A DNA stretch of 64,000 nt from Daphnia carinata (taxonomy: Eukaryota > Arthropoda > Branchiopoda > Diplostraca > Daphniidae): NCBI RefSeq assembly GCF_022539665.2, contig NC_081337.1:310001-374000 (forward strand), given 5' to 3'. The number at the start of each line of letters is the position of its first letter. The first letter of the stretch is position 1. This document shows positions 9,432-19,112 of this stretch, piece after piece. The notes under the pieces are model-generated. The model saw only the letters and a program-made list of their open reading frames with translations, was not told the DNA's origin and made no database searches. Position numbers and translations under genes: made by a program.

Positions 9432-10214
9432 TTAAGAAAAAGAATTGAAGGTGATTTGAATAAAGTTGCTGGTGTATTGTCTTCTTTCTTTTCGTCTTTT
9501 ATTCTTGCTTTTCTTTCGACCCGGTATTTCAGCTTTGTTAATTATGGCTTTTTCGTTTTTCTCGCGGCGGTATTGAAGTTGTTCTTTTCTTCCAGTCTTG
9601 GTCAGGGAATTACTGTTATGTTTTTGTTCCCATTTTTGGAATATTGCTCGCGCTCTATTACTGCATGTTTTTGAATCAGCCGTGGGTCCATGGGAGTCTT
9701 TTATCTTTGCGTCTGCTCCGTGTAGCAGTAATATTTCGATCATGTCGATTCTGTTGAATCCGGCTGCTACGTGTAAGGCGGTTTCACCTGAGTCGTCTTG
9801 TTGGTTGATGTTGATGATTCTTATTGCGCAAATATGGATGGCAAGATCTTCCAGGCCATATTCGTCTAGATGGTGCAAAACGGTTGTTCCATCTGGTCTT
9901 GTAATGTTGATGTTAGTTGGTGTCCATATTAACCTCGCACATTCTTGGTTTTCGTGTGAGATTGCCAACATTAATGGAGTTTCTCCGTTGTAGGTTCGAG
10001 CTGTAAATTCGCAGTTGTTATGCTTTAGGATTCGTTGTAACAGTAGATCATTTTCGGCTGCTGCGATATGGCCAATTGTTTTTCCGTGATAGAGTATCTC
10101 TGGGTCCAATCTGAAGGATAGTAAGAGAGCGGTAATGTCGTACCTACATCTTCGTACGCTTGTGTGGAGTAGCGTCTGTTCCTCTTCGAATCTTTCATTG
10201 AGGAATGTGGCCAT
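9432..10214 (-). CDS. AE-1 ankyrin-repeat region of IkappaB-like ORF
   Basis: This 260-codon open stretch starts MATFLNERFEEEQTLLH. It contains five clear ankyrin repeats with the usual TPLH-like cores: QTLLHTSVRR, KTIGHIAAAEN, ETPLMLAISHEN, TTVLHHLDEYG and ETALHVAAGFNRIDMIEILL. A weaker sixth repeat and a strongly basic tail (GRKKSKNKRRKERRQ) follow. Ankyrin repeats bind proteins; six-repeat ankyrin proteins with an acidic N-terminal part resemble IkappaB/Cactus inhibitors of Rel factors. That function is inference. It is in the same frame as the ORF at 10353-10802, separated by two TAA codons. It lies after env and before the element end, so it belongs to the retroelement. Confidence 0.85.
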   Translation of the reverse strand: MATFLNERFEEEQTLLHTSVRRCRYDITALLLSFRLDPEILYHGKTIGHIAAAENDLLLQRILKHNNCEFTARTYNGETPLMLAISHENQECARLIWTPTNINITRPDGTTVLHHLDEYGLEDLAIHICAIRIININQQDDSGETALHVAAGFNRIDMIEILLLHGADAKIKDSHGPTADSKTCSNRARAIFQKWEQKHNSNSLTKTGRKEQLQYRREKNEKAIINKAEIPGRKKSKNKRRKERRQYTSNFIQITFNSFS

Positions 10215-10352
10215 CTTCTGTCTTGGCCAACCCTGTTACGTTTTGAACTTATTTTGGATGCACCTTCTTATTACCTGCATTGGGGCTCCCATCATCGTTA
10301 ATGAAAGTTTACCGTTTTCTAAGTCTATCATGGCTTGTCTTCGCAGTTGGAT

Positions 10353-10802
10353 TTATTCTGCTCGGGCTGCTGATATGGATGTTATCGTTTTCATCCGACA
10401 GTTTTTACATGCTTCTGTTTCCCTCTGTTGGTCGTCCGGCTTGTTCCGTTTTTGGGGAGGTTCACACTGAAGATAGGTGTCACTGTCATATCCTAATATA
10501 AAATTAACACTGTAGTCACTTTCCATATCGGGTGCTATTCCACTATACGCCGTTAATCCCTCGTTCTCATCATCACTTGATTCACTCCTGTCTTTCAGTT
10601 TTTCCATATTTCCGTAAAAATCGTTCTTCTCTGTTTCTATTCCGTTCCATCCCATGTATTGCACTAATTGCGTGTTTCCATCCGCACTTTTCGCACTTTC
10701 TTTTGCTCTGCAGTCCTGTTGACTATCCTCACTTTCGGTATCGCTAATAGTGATTAGCTCGTATACCCTCTTCGTCTCCTGATGGATGATGGTTACTTCC
10801 AT
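10353..10802 (-). CDS. AE-1 acidic N-terminal part of the ankyrin ORF
   Basis: This 149-codon frame starts MEVTIIHQETKRVYELITIS and is rich in Ser, Asp and Glu (SDTESEDSQQDC, SESSDDENEG), then continues to CKNCRMKTITSISAARAE. It is exactly in frame with the ankyrin region below: the TAA after ARAE is shared with copy 3, and a second TAA is private to copy 1 (copy 3 has CAA there). Read as one gene it would be about 457 codons. Such an acidic leader is where IkappaB proteins carry phosphorylation signals, but I see no exact DSGxxS motif. Copy 2 has lost this part. Confidence 0.75.
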   Translation of the reverse strand: MEVTIIHQETKRVYELITISDTESEDSQQDCRAKESAKSADGNTQLVQYMGWNGIETEKNDFYGNMEKLKDRSESSDDENEGLTAYSGIAPDMESDYSVNFILGYDSDTYLQCEPPQKRNKPDDQQRETEACKNCRMKTITSISAARAE

Positions 10803-12187
10803 TTTGTTATCCTGAGCGGTGTTGTTATAGGCCGTTTTGAGATGAATTGTTGGTTTGTAATGTGCACTTTGGTTTGCGAAACTTTGTTGGAGTTATGCCG
10901 TTGAGACACTGGGAAGAGTTAAGTTTTCACATTTTGCAAAATCTTGCTTATTCAAATATCTTTATGTTGCTTTTTTTTTCTCATATGTTCTTGTTTCTCT
11001 GTTCTTAATTTGATAACAGGTTTGTCTTGCATTTAATATGTCCCATTTTCTGTTTTATACTCTTTTTTGGGTGAAATTGTTGTCCACGTCTTGTGTTGCG
11101 CTGACATTTGGATTTACCGCAGGGTGAATCGACGAATATCCTGTTTGTTTTCGAACTTTCTTTATTACTTTTTAGTCATTGTTATTTTCTTATGGGGGTC
11201 TTGTGTTTTTTTTATTCTTCTTCGTGAGCTAGTTTTTTTCGTTCCTTTGTAGAATACACTGCTTGTTTCATTGTTCTGTTTGTTATTTCGTCTTTCATGG
11301 AGGTATTCGACTATGTGTACATTTTTCATTATCGATCACAGATCGATATGGCATTGTCTGGGCTTGGTGACGCGATTTTTTCTACTCCTTCAAGCCTTTC
11401 CTTGAGACTTCGCGTACAAGATCGGAGCCTCTTCTTCGGTTTGTTTTGGCTGGCCTTTAAAATGTCGGGTTTGGCGCCGCGGGATTTTGGGTACAAACGT
11501 CCGGGGCTGAACGATTACTATTATTTGTAAGTGTGGTTTTACTTTATTTATTTATAAAATTTTTTTTTTTTTTTAAGGAATCATTTAGGGTATGCGCTCT
11601 ATCGCGACGTTTACCCACTTAAATTCGCCGTTTTCTTTGGTGGCTAGAGTCGAGTAATGATATTTATCATCCCACCCCAACATCTTCTCGTTTTATGCGA
11701 GAGTGTCTTCAGGAAGAGAGTGACGATCGCCTGGCCATCACAAGTGCGTCGCAAATCTACAACTATCTTATTTATGGCGTTCTTGTTCCCAAATGTGATT
11801 CCACGGATGGATGATTTTATTTTCCGGTGTTTGTGTTATTACTTTTTTTATTATTGATTTTTTTTTTGATTTTGTAGATAAGGTGTTAGTTCGGAATACA
11901 ATATTGTTATTTGAGTTTGTTTCTTTATCTGTTTTTACTATAAAGTTTCAAGTAGTGGATAATGGTAAGTGAGTTAGTTGCTGGAATGGGGAAAAGTATC
12001 TGGTTTTGTAAACAATTTATTTTTTTTTTCGATTTGGTGGATTCAAAAAAATAATCAACTTAATTGTTGAGCTTTTAAATGCTGGTAAGTGCGTTATTTA
12101 CTGCGGGCTGCTAATTTAGTATAAAATAACTAACTTGTCAAGGGCTACGTTTAGTGGCTACTTTTAATTTCAATGACCTTGGGAATT
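10803..12187 (-). other. AE-1 region between ORF X and ankyrin ORF
   Basis: About 1.4 kb with no long frame, AT-rich with several A-runs on the minus strand (for example near 11555-11570, with AATAAA-like repeats). One 61-codon frame at about 11345-11530 (core RGAKPDILKASQNKPKKRLR) is present in copy 3 with three replacements in 61 codons. It could be a small exon or chance. No RNA gene seen. Confidence 0.45.
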
Positions 12188-12478
12188 TTACTTTTTGGCT
12201 GAATTACTGCTGTCTGTTTCTGACATGCAACGACATAGGTCTTCCCAAACCATGCCATACCCGACGACGTAAGTACACATGGTGTGTTTACCTGTACATC
12301 GTTTGCGTGTGTCAGTTTCTTTGATAAATGGGTAGATTAATGAATTTGGTGCACTTGGTCGGGGAGGGCGCATTTGACCTTGTGTTTCTGTTGTCAGTTG
12401 TGCGGGGGCGGACGTGCTTATGAACGGTTGTTCGATGGCTATGTCTGAATGGTAATTTGTTTCTCGTCCCGGTATCAT
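12188..12478 (-). CDS. AE-1 ORF X, small conserved ORF after env
   Basis: This 96-codon frame starts MIPGRETNYHSDIAIEQPF 36 bases after the env stop. It ends with a cysteine-bearing part (KRCTGKHTMCTYVVGYGMVW and DLCRCMSETDSSNSAKK). Copy 3 keeps the C-terminal 61 codons nearly unchanged (53228-53413) but has a frame break upstream, and copy 2 keeps only a piece. I do not recognise a family. It has no signal peptide or membrane segment. Its position suggests an accessory gene expressed from a spliced RNA, which is inference. Confidence 0.5.
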   Translation of the reverse strand: MIPGRETNYHSDIAIEQPFISTSAPAQLTTETQGQMRPPRPSAPNSLIYPFIKETDTRKRCTGKHTMCTYVVGYGMVWEDLCRCMSETDSSNSAKK

Positions 12479-12514
12479 TGATGCGAGTTCGTGTCCTTCC
12501 TCTATGCCATCGTC

Positions 12515-14242
12515 TTATCTTCTTGTAAATTTCCGGTTTCTGCAGATATGTTCTTTAATCTTCGAGACGGGGTTGCAAATGAAGAAGATCCGTAAGCATA
12601 CGAGGAATAGCACAAATCCAATCGCTGATAGACCAATTATTTTCAATTTGTCCAACCATGAGAACATGTGGCCTATTTGATTATCTTGTTGTTCTGACAT
12701 CACAATATCTCCAACAGAATTGGAATTTCCTTCTTGCATTCTGCCTACTAGGTCATTCAGGATATTTAATTGTTCCATCTCCATTGTCTCGTGTGCTGGA
12801 TGACTTTTCAGCGAGAAGTCGAAATCATTAAGGTGGAGTTCTTCAAATTCTGTAATGAGGTCTAGATTAGGCATGTGAATGCTAGGTTTCTGGCGTATCC
12901 AATCTCCTGTTGTAGAGTTGTGTTCCCAGATGTGTGGATTTCCATTCAAATTCACTAACGGTGTTTTCCAAAAACAATCGGAAAATGAATGAATTGACCA
13001 TCCATCTGTTCCGATCGTACAGTTCTTTCCTTCGTAAGTAAAGAACGGTTGAAATCCACATTTTGTTTCATTTGCTGATATAAAAATTCTGTTGGCTTCG
13101 CATTGCTGAAGTGTCATTGCTTGACCGAAGCCTTGTAGTCTCGTGCAGAGAGGTAAACCTACTGCTGCTGCGGCCAAAATTCCGTTGGTTTGAGCTAATA
13201 TAACAGCCTGCGTTCTTTTGATTGCCGATAGTTGACAATAAACATTTCGAATTTCTTTTGCGAGTTTGTTCTCGTGTTCCGTTTCAATGCTGATTTTATA
13301 TCGGTCGTGCATCTTATTTATTTCATATTTAACCTTGTCGTTGAATTCTTCGATGTTTTTAGGTAGACCGCTTTCCAAATTTTCATTAATTAATGACTCT
13401 TCAGTTTTCTGATCCATTAACAGGGACTCTGCTGGCGGTAAATTTTGAATATTGTTCTCCTCGATGGCCTGAATTTGATTTTCTTCTGTTGTAGACGTTA
13501 TTTCTGTTGTAGTGAATGGGGCCATTCTGGCTGTCTGTGTTGACGATTGTGGGGTCATTGGACTCTCTTTCACTGTCGTCGTACTTTGCGTAGTTGTGCT
13601 TGGTAGGTGCGTAGTCCTAGTAGTAGTGGTAGGTTTAGTGCTTGTTGACGTGATCATTGGCTTTGTAGTTGCTGGGGGTTTTGTTGAAGTTGACGTCATA
13701 CTGGGCTTAGTTGTAATTTTATGCGTTGTTGTGGGTTTGTTTGTTGCTGTGTTTGTAACTGGCCTAATTGTAGTCGTAGTTTTTACCGTTGTTTTTGTCG
13801 TTGTTCCCAATGTTGTATTTATTGTGGGCTTCGTAGTTGTTGTAGCGCTTGTCGTTGTTGTGGATTTTTCTGTTGTGGGCGTGGTAGAGGGCGGAGTCAA
13901 TGTTCCATTCCTTTCTGATTGGTTGTTGACTTCCCTTTTCATTAGTGATGGAATGGATGGGAGTGTTTTCCCGTCCAATGGCTGTTGAGTGTGTAGTGCA
14001 ATGATGGCTGCCACTGAAAGCGTTTTTGGCTGTTGTGGGTTCCGATATTCGAAGCTAAAATGTTGTTTCTGGCTGGAGCTGTGACAATGCCCCATGCTCA
14101 CTCTTCCCACTCTCTGTGTTAGGCACTTTCTGGCTGATGAGGGTGAATGTAACCCAGTTCTATCTGTTGCCATAAGCTGTCCTGTGTGCTCGAATGTGCC
14201 CCAGATTGAGCTGGTGTTAGCGCATTCCTGGAGGACTAACAT
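12515..14242 (-). CDS. env: AE-1 envelope, mucin-like and membrane-anchor part
   Basis: This 575-codon frame is the C-terminal half of a retroelement envelope. Residues about 1-90 continue the ectodomain. About 105-240 is a threonine-rich mucin-like stretch (many TTT and STST runs). About 290-345 is helical (EFNDKVKYEINKMHDRYK). Then come ILAAAAVGLPLCTRLQG and a cysteine-containing segment (KCGFQPFFTYEGKNC). A single membrane helix near 532-556 (LSAIGFVLFLVCLRIFF) is followed by a 19-residue basic tail. Copies 2 and 3 have a 2-base insertion after VYCQL that breaks this frame; copy 1 does not. Upstream the ectodomain is damaged: a one-base loss near 14275 and a deletion of about 0.9 kb. Confidence 0.8.
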   Translation of the reverse strand: MLVLQECANTSSIWGTFEHTGQLMATDRTGLHSPSSARKCLTQRVGRVSMGHCHSSSQKQHFSFEYRNPQQPKTLSVAAIIALHTQQPLDGKTLPSIPSLMKREVNNQSERNGTLTPPSTTPTTEKSTTTTSATTTTKPTINTTLGTTTKTTVKTTTTIRPVTNTATNKPTTTHKITTKPSMTSTSTKPPATTKPMITSTSTKPTTTTRTTHLPSTTTQSTTTVKESPMTPQSSTQTARMAPFTTTEITSTTEENQIQAIEENNIQNLPPAESLLMDQKTEESLINENLESGLPKNIEEFNDKVKYEINKMHDRYKISIETEHENKLAKEIRNVYCQLSAIKRTQAVILAQTNGILAAAAVGLPLCTRLQGFGQAMTLQQCEANRIFISANETKCGFQPFFTYEGKNCTIGTDGWSIHSFSDCFWKTPLVNLNGNPHIWEHNSTTGDWIRQKPSIHMPNLDLITEFEELHLNDFDFSLKSHPAHETMEMEQLNILNDLVGRMQEGNSNSVGDIVMSEQQDNQIGHMFSWLDKLKIIGLSAIGFVLFLVCLRIFFICNPVSKIKEHICRNRKFTRR

Positions 14243-14526
14243 TGTCGTATTGGCTTTGATACAGGTGTTTGTATTAAAGGTCTGATGGTGAAGTCAGATG
14301 TATATTCAAAAGGTTGTCCACTTTCTGTTGCTTTGCTACAGTTGGCTACCGTAGTTTGTGATTGCACCAATGGGTCGTTGCTGCTTACCAGTTTTCTTAG
14401 TTCTTCTTGACATCGCGGCCACTCTTTGTCACATTCTTCCAACGTCATTTGTTTGTTTACTTCGTGGTGTGTTAGACATTTTTTATTTGGTGTTTTTCCA
14501 TTTTTCAATAGTCCCCAGGCAATCAT
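14236..14526 (-). pseudogene. env: AE-1 envelope, middle ectodomain piece
   Basis: These 96 codons (MIAWGLLKNGKTPNKKC, LEECDKEWPRCQEELRKL) match copies 2 and 3, where they run straight into the mucin-like part. In copy 1 one base is missing near 14275, so the frame ends in an unrelated tail and the downstream frame is entered out of phase. Three cysteines in the first 50 residues suggest a disulfide-bonded extracellular domain. Confidence 0.75.
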
Positions 14527-15222
14527 GTCCCAGATTATATTTCCACTACCGTGATTAGTTTCTAAAATTCCTCCGAATATGGCGAATTAATCGTTGTTGT
14601 GATTGCCTTTCGTTGTTCTTGCTTCTTGCACACTATTGTGTTTTTATTTTGAATGAAGGGTCCTTCCTGCTGGGTTGTGATTAACGGTCCAAAAGGGCTT
14701 TCAATTGGGTCATCCGGTTTTTCCTGCCGTAGCGTGATTTGTTCCGCTACAGAGTTGAGGGTGTGGTATTGTTTTATTGCATAGCCCTTCGCCTGTCGGG
14801 GTGGCTGTAAAACTCAGTCCCGCTGGTCTGGTCTGCATATTGTTATCACCACACTTCTTGTCGTTCACCATTTACCAGCATTCCAGTGGGGTTATTAGTT
14901 TAGTTTCTTGTGAATATATTGTGTCGAAGGATCCAATCCAAAATGATATTGTTATTTTCTTCGTTCTTATCCATTGTTTGCACGTCCAGCCTTTTCAAGA
15001 AGCTGCTGGTTTCTGCGTCGTTTTTAAAGTGTACAGCGTGGGTATTCTGAGTAAGTGTGCTGTATCTGTTTCCTTGTTGTTGTAGTAATATGGTGCTTCT
15101 ATATATAAAATTCTGCTGGTCTTTATATTGTTACAGTCGCATACGGTTGAATAGATGGGATACGTTCATGGAATGATGGTGAGCAAGTGGATGAATAATA
15201 GTATCAGTTCCATCTGTGAAGA
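14527..15222 (-). pseudogene. env: AE-1 envelope N-terminal part, broken
   Basis: This corresponds to the env start at 34073 (copy 2) and 57281 (copy 3): a hydrophobic leader (MELILLFIHLLTII) and a cysteine-rich N-terminal domain. Here codon 16 is TGA. The in-frame TAA after ECW seen in all copies is also present, and about 0.9 kb of ectodomain (the counterpart of about 55780-56690) is deleted at about 14622. It cannot make a full envelope. Confidence 0.75.
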
Positions 15223-15289
15223 GAAAATTTGAAGGTTTCTTAGAATCTCGATACTCCTTGACGTTACCGTAAGTTGTATCGTGGATTCG

Positions 15290-15610
15290 TCATTCTAGTT
15301 TATGCAGGTTTGCTTGGTGTGGGAAAAGGAATGTTGGTGCGATGATCATATAAGATGCCTCTTCGGTTGCACGAACTGGACGCGTTTCAGGATTAAGTTG
15401 TTTTTTGTCGTTACTGAATTGTTTTCTTGGTCTTCCTGGCCCCCTTCGTACTGTTTCTTTTTTCAGTTGGTTTGTCGCGTCTGATGTTCCTTCTGCTCCT
15501 AGGTTTCCTGGGACGTAAAGTTGCATGCGGTTGACGTGTACTATCGATTTCAGTTTTTCATTGTTGGCGTGTTGAATCTCGTAAGTGAGATCTGAGAAAC
15601 TTCTGGTGAT
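15290..15610 (-). pseudogene. AE-1 integrase C-terminal tail
   Basis: The minus strand reads through a piece homologous to the end of the copy 2 integrase ORF (HVNRMKHYVPGNLGA there; QLYVPGNLGAEG here), then a basic stretch (RRGPGRPRKQFSNDKKQ). The zinc-binding and catalytic domains are absent: sequence jumps at about 15610 to the RNase H region. The tail frame ends shortly before the env leader. Confidence 0.65.
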
Positions 15611-15757
15611 TTTGAATGGAAAATTCCAAGACCTTTTACTTTCACTTCCAATTTCTCTCTCGAAACTTAAGCTCTTTTCCTGAAGACTTTCCCTCTCGAA
15701 ACTTTCGCTTTCTTTTTGAATAATTTCATTTGCTCTCTCAAGTTGTACTTGTTTCCT

Positions 15758-17170
15758 TCATCGCTCGATCTTTGATTTGCTCTTTAGTCTTTCACTTTCC
15801 TTTCGAATATTTTCAAGCTCTCTTATAACAATTTCTTTCTCCGTTGCCCTTGTTTCTACTCGTGCTAGTGTCACTATGGGAATACGGCTTAGGGTGTCGC
15901 CGTTTTGGTGCGACTTCCCAGGCCGGTACCCAATGACGATGTCAAATTCTTGTAGTTTGAGTGCCCATCTAGCTAATCTTCCAGCGGGTTCTGCCTTGCT
16001 CATGAACCATTCCAAAGATCTATGGTCTGTAAATACGGTGAATCTGCGTCCGTATAGATATGTCCTAAACACATCGATTGCGTGGATGATTGCGTAAGCC
16101 TCTTTCTCTGTGGTTGACCACTTGGCCTCGCGGTCGTTCAGATGTTTAAAGCTTTACGCTATGACGACTTCCGCGCCGTCTGATACACGGGGTTCCTGTA
16201 CGTCGGACTCCGCTGAATCCGCTGATTGAGGTAGAGTCTGCATCTGAGCCAAGACTGCTCCTATTCCGTATCCTGAAGCATCTGTGTAGATCATAAATTC
16301 GCGCGTGAAATCTGGATACCCTAGGATAGGTCTAGTTATGAGACAGTTCTTGATACAATCAAAGGCGTCCCTTTGTTCCTCTCCCCATTTCCACTCGGCT
16401 GATTTTCTCGTTAGCGCTGTCAATGGGTGGGCTTTATCAGCAAAAGCCCGGATGAATTTTCTGTAATAGCTAGCCAAACCTAAAAATGAGCTCAATTCTT
16501 TCACGTTTTTGGGAGCTGGGTATTTGATGATTGCTTCTAGCTCTTTCGTACTCGGTGTTATTCTTTTTTTCGAAACAATGTATCCTAAATAATCTAACTC
16601 TTCTTTGAAAAATTCGCATTTCTTTCTTTTTAACTTGAGTCCTGCGTCTTTAAGAAGCTTAAACACTGTTTCTAGATGTGTCACATGCTCCGTAATATTA
16701 TTACTGAACACTATGATGTCATCTAGATAAACCAATGCAAATTTGAACAATACTGATTTCAAGATGTTATTCATTGCTCGTTGGAAATTGCTTGGTGCAT
16801 TTGTTAATCCAAATGGCATTCTATTAAATTCGTATTGTCCAAATTCACAGATGAATATGGTTTTGTGTTTATCGCTTTCTTCTAACTCGATTTGCCAGTA
16901 GCCGCTCAGTAAGTCCAATGTTGAGAAGTAAACTGATCCACTCAATGCATCAATGGTGTCATCAATTCTTGGTAATGGGTATTTATCTTTTACAGTTATT
17001 TTGTTTAATGCCCTATAGTCAATACACATACGCATTTCTCTATCTTTTTTGGGTACCATTACTATGGCTGCTGCGAATGGACTGTGACTTTTCCCAATAA
17101 TCTTGTTACTTATCATTACTTCAATTTTTGTTTTGACGATAAGTTTCAATGCTTCTTGTGTTCTGCGCAA
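15758..17170 (-). pseudogene. AE-1 reverse transcriptase-RNase H
   Basis: RT (17170-16157) is well preserved, with [51 protein letters not shown], the active site YLDDIIVFS, and ELSSFLGLASYYRKFI. RNase H follows with IYTDASGYGIGAVLAQ and RRFTVFTDHRSLEWF and ends in a charged tail (KESERLKSKSKIER). These are Ty3/Gypsy motifs. One TAA at 16154-16156 replaces a tyrosine codon kept in copy 3, so RT and RNase H were one polypeptide. The upstream start is internal to Pol. Confidence 0.9.
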
Positions 17171-17273
17171 TCGTTGAGTAATTGGGGCGTTGTATCCTAT
17201 GTTAATGGATGTTTTACGTCAGTTGCTAAACCCAAATCTGATTCTTTTTCTGCAAATAGAGCTTCGTGTTTTT

Positions 17274-17732
17274 TCAATAGGATTTCGATTTTAATGCGTA
17301 TCTCGTCTGAGATGGTGTTTGCTTCACAATCTTGGGTCTGTCTAATTCGCTTGGATTTCTTGTTATTGTCTGATTGGGAGAAAGATTCAAGGCTGCGATA
17401 ATCTGTTTCGGTATGGCCATTGTTATAGTTATTTTCTGTTGAACGGTGTGGAATGAGTCGAATGTGGATGCCTGCTTTGCCAAACGTTAGGTTGTATATT
17501 GGGTGTATGTTCCACTTGGTTACTTTCCAAAGCTGTGTTCTATCCCAAAATGGTCGTAGTTAATCCGCCTATTTCTAGTATTAATTTTTACATTGTTACT
17601 CGATAAAAAGTCTAATCCTAAAATGCAACTTTCGTTTAAGTTTTCCATGATATATTCCATGGAATATATCATATATAATCCATCATGTATAAACAGATCC
17701 GATATTATCGGTATCTGTTGTGTCGCCGTCAA
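17274..17732 (-). pseudogene. AE-1 protease fragment (second unit)
   Basis: The pieces [20 protein letters not shown] (17732-17520) and the following Gag-Pol linker (17483-17274) match the protease end of the complete frame at 19113-19955. The active-site half (DTGAA) is missing; in its place the sequence meets a 26-base palindrome and a gag coiled-coil piece. Frames are interrupted. Confidence 0.75.
17647..17672. repeat. 26-bp perfect palindrome at a deletion junction
   Basis: The core TGATATATTCCATGGAATATATCA is its own reverse complement and extends by one base on each side. Copies 3 (58905-58925) and the first unit of copy 1 do not have it. It sits exactly where protease sequence is lost, so it probably arose by fold-back repair. 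Confidence 0.8.
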
Positions 17733-17749
17733 TTCTCGCGAATGCGGAT

Positions 17750-18486
17750 GTTATCTGTTGCTTTCTATATTCTTTTATTCTGTTTTCCAGATACTTGATT
17801 TTTTCTTCTCTGTCTCCTGCCTGTACGTTGGTTTTTTTTGTAATTCCGTTTCAAGAATTTTATTCTTTGTAGTACTATCTTTCAGGCTTCTTCGTAAACC
17901 GGCTTTTTCTGTTAAGGTTTTTTCAAGGATCTCTCTTGTTTGTTTGTTTTTCTGTCAGAAGTTGCTCCGCGGTTTCTAACCTCGTAACCAGTTGTTTTCT
18001 TTCACGTTCAAGTTGGCTAATTATTTCTTGTCCTTCTCTTTCAACAGCTATGTTGTTTTCCTCTCTTTTCCGTAAAAGGTTTTGCAATTGATTTTCTGTT
18101 GCAGTGGCAGTTTCAAGGCTTGTTTCTAATTCGCTGATTTGATTGGCAGATTTTTCAAGGGAGTTTTTGAGTGTTTCGTTACTTTCTTGGAGTTGCTCAA
18201 GGGAACTACTTAAGGTGTATTTGAAACTCTTTGCCTTTTTCTTGTTGCTATCTAGCTGTTTTCGTAAGCTCTGTAACTCGAAATTGAGGTTAGACGAATA
18301 TTTTTCTCTGCAATCTGCGCAAGTACTATTTCTTTTTGCAAAACACTGACGGTGCCGAACAGGAATTCTTTCTCTTTACCATGCACAATACTAATCTGTT
18401 GTAATAAACTGTCAAGGTTTTCGGTGTTGCCACCGAGGGATTCTATGTAATCGTTAAGTGTCTTTGTGGTGTTTGTAATAGTTTCA
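17750..18486 (-). pseudogene. AE-1 gag coiled-coil fragment (second unit)
   Basis: The minus strand encodes the same heptad-rich segment as 60444-61140 in copy 3 (SLRKQLDSNKKKAK, SSLEQLQESNETLKNSLEKS and similar). It begins abruptly at about 18486, fused to RT sequence of the first unit, and ends at about 17750 just before the palindrome. It lacks the Gag N-terminus, capsid and nucleocapsid parts. Confidence 0.75.
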
Positions 18487-18489
18487 CAT

Positions 18490-19108
18490 TTTTGGGAGCT
18501 GGGTATGTGATGATCGCTTCTAGCTTTTTCGTACTCGGTGTTATTCCTTTTTTCGAAACGATATATCCTAAATAATCTAACTCTTCTTAAACTCTCTTAA
18601 AAAATTCGCATTTCTTTCTTTTTAATTTTAGTCCCGCGTCTTTTAGAAGCTTAAACACTGCTTCTAGATGTGTCACATGTTCAGCAATATCATTACTGAA
18701 CACTATGATGTCATCCAGATAAACCAATGCAAACCTGAACAACACTGATTTCAATATGTTATTCATTGCTCGTTGAAAAGTGCTTGGTGCATTTGTTAGT
18801 CCAAATGGCATTCTATTGAATTCGTATTGTCCAAGTTCACAAATGAAGGCGGTTTTGTGTTTGTCACTTTCTGCTATCTCGATCTGTCAGTAGCCACTTA
18901 GTAAGTCCAATGTTGAGAAGTAAACTGATCCGCTCAATGCATCAATGGTGTCGTCAATTCTTGGTAATGGGTATTTATCTTTTACGGTTATTTTGTTAAG
19001 TGCCCTATAGTCAATACACATACGCATCTCTCCATCTTTTTTGGGAACCATTACAATTGCTGCTGCAAATGGGCTGTGACTTTCTCTAATAATATTGTTA
19101 TTTAACAT
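18490..19108 (-). pseudogene. AE-1 RT fragment (first unit)
   Basis: This is a second, shorter copy of the Gypsy RT ([48 protein letters not shown]). A stop replaces the tryptophan of SGYW, and a small insertion adds KRV and a stop near 18587. It ends at PAPKNV, directly joined to gag coiled-coil sequence. Confidence 0.88.
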
Positions 19109-19112
19109 TACT

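Noticed and set aside
13721-13918. Cysteine-rich ORF resembling a metallothionein (also 54880-55077)
   Set aside because: Another antisense frame of the same threonine repeats; no independent support.
13512-13988. Valine-rich ORF opposite the envelope (also 36207-36710 minus and 54647-55147 plus)
   Set aside because: It is the antisense of the ACA/ACT threonine codons of the mucin-like section; valine runs arise automatically.
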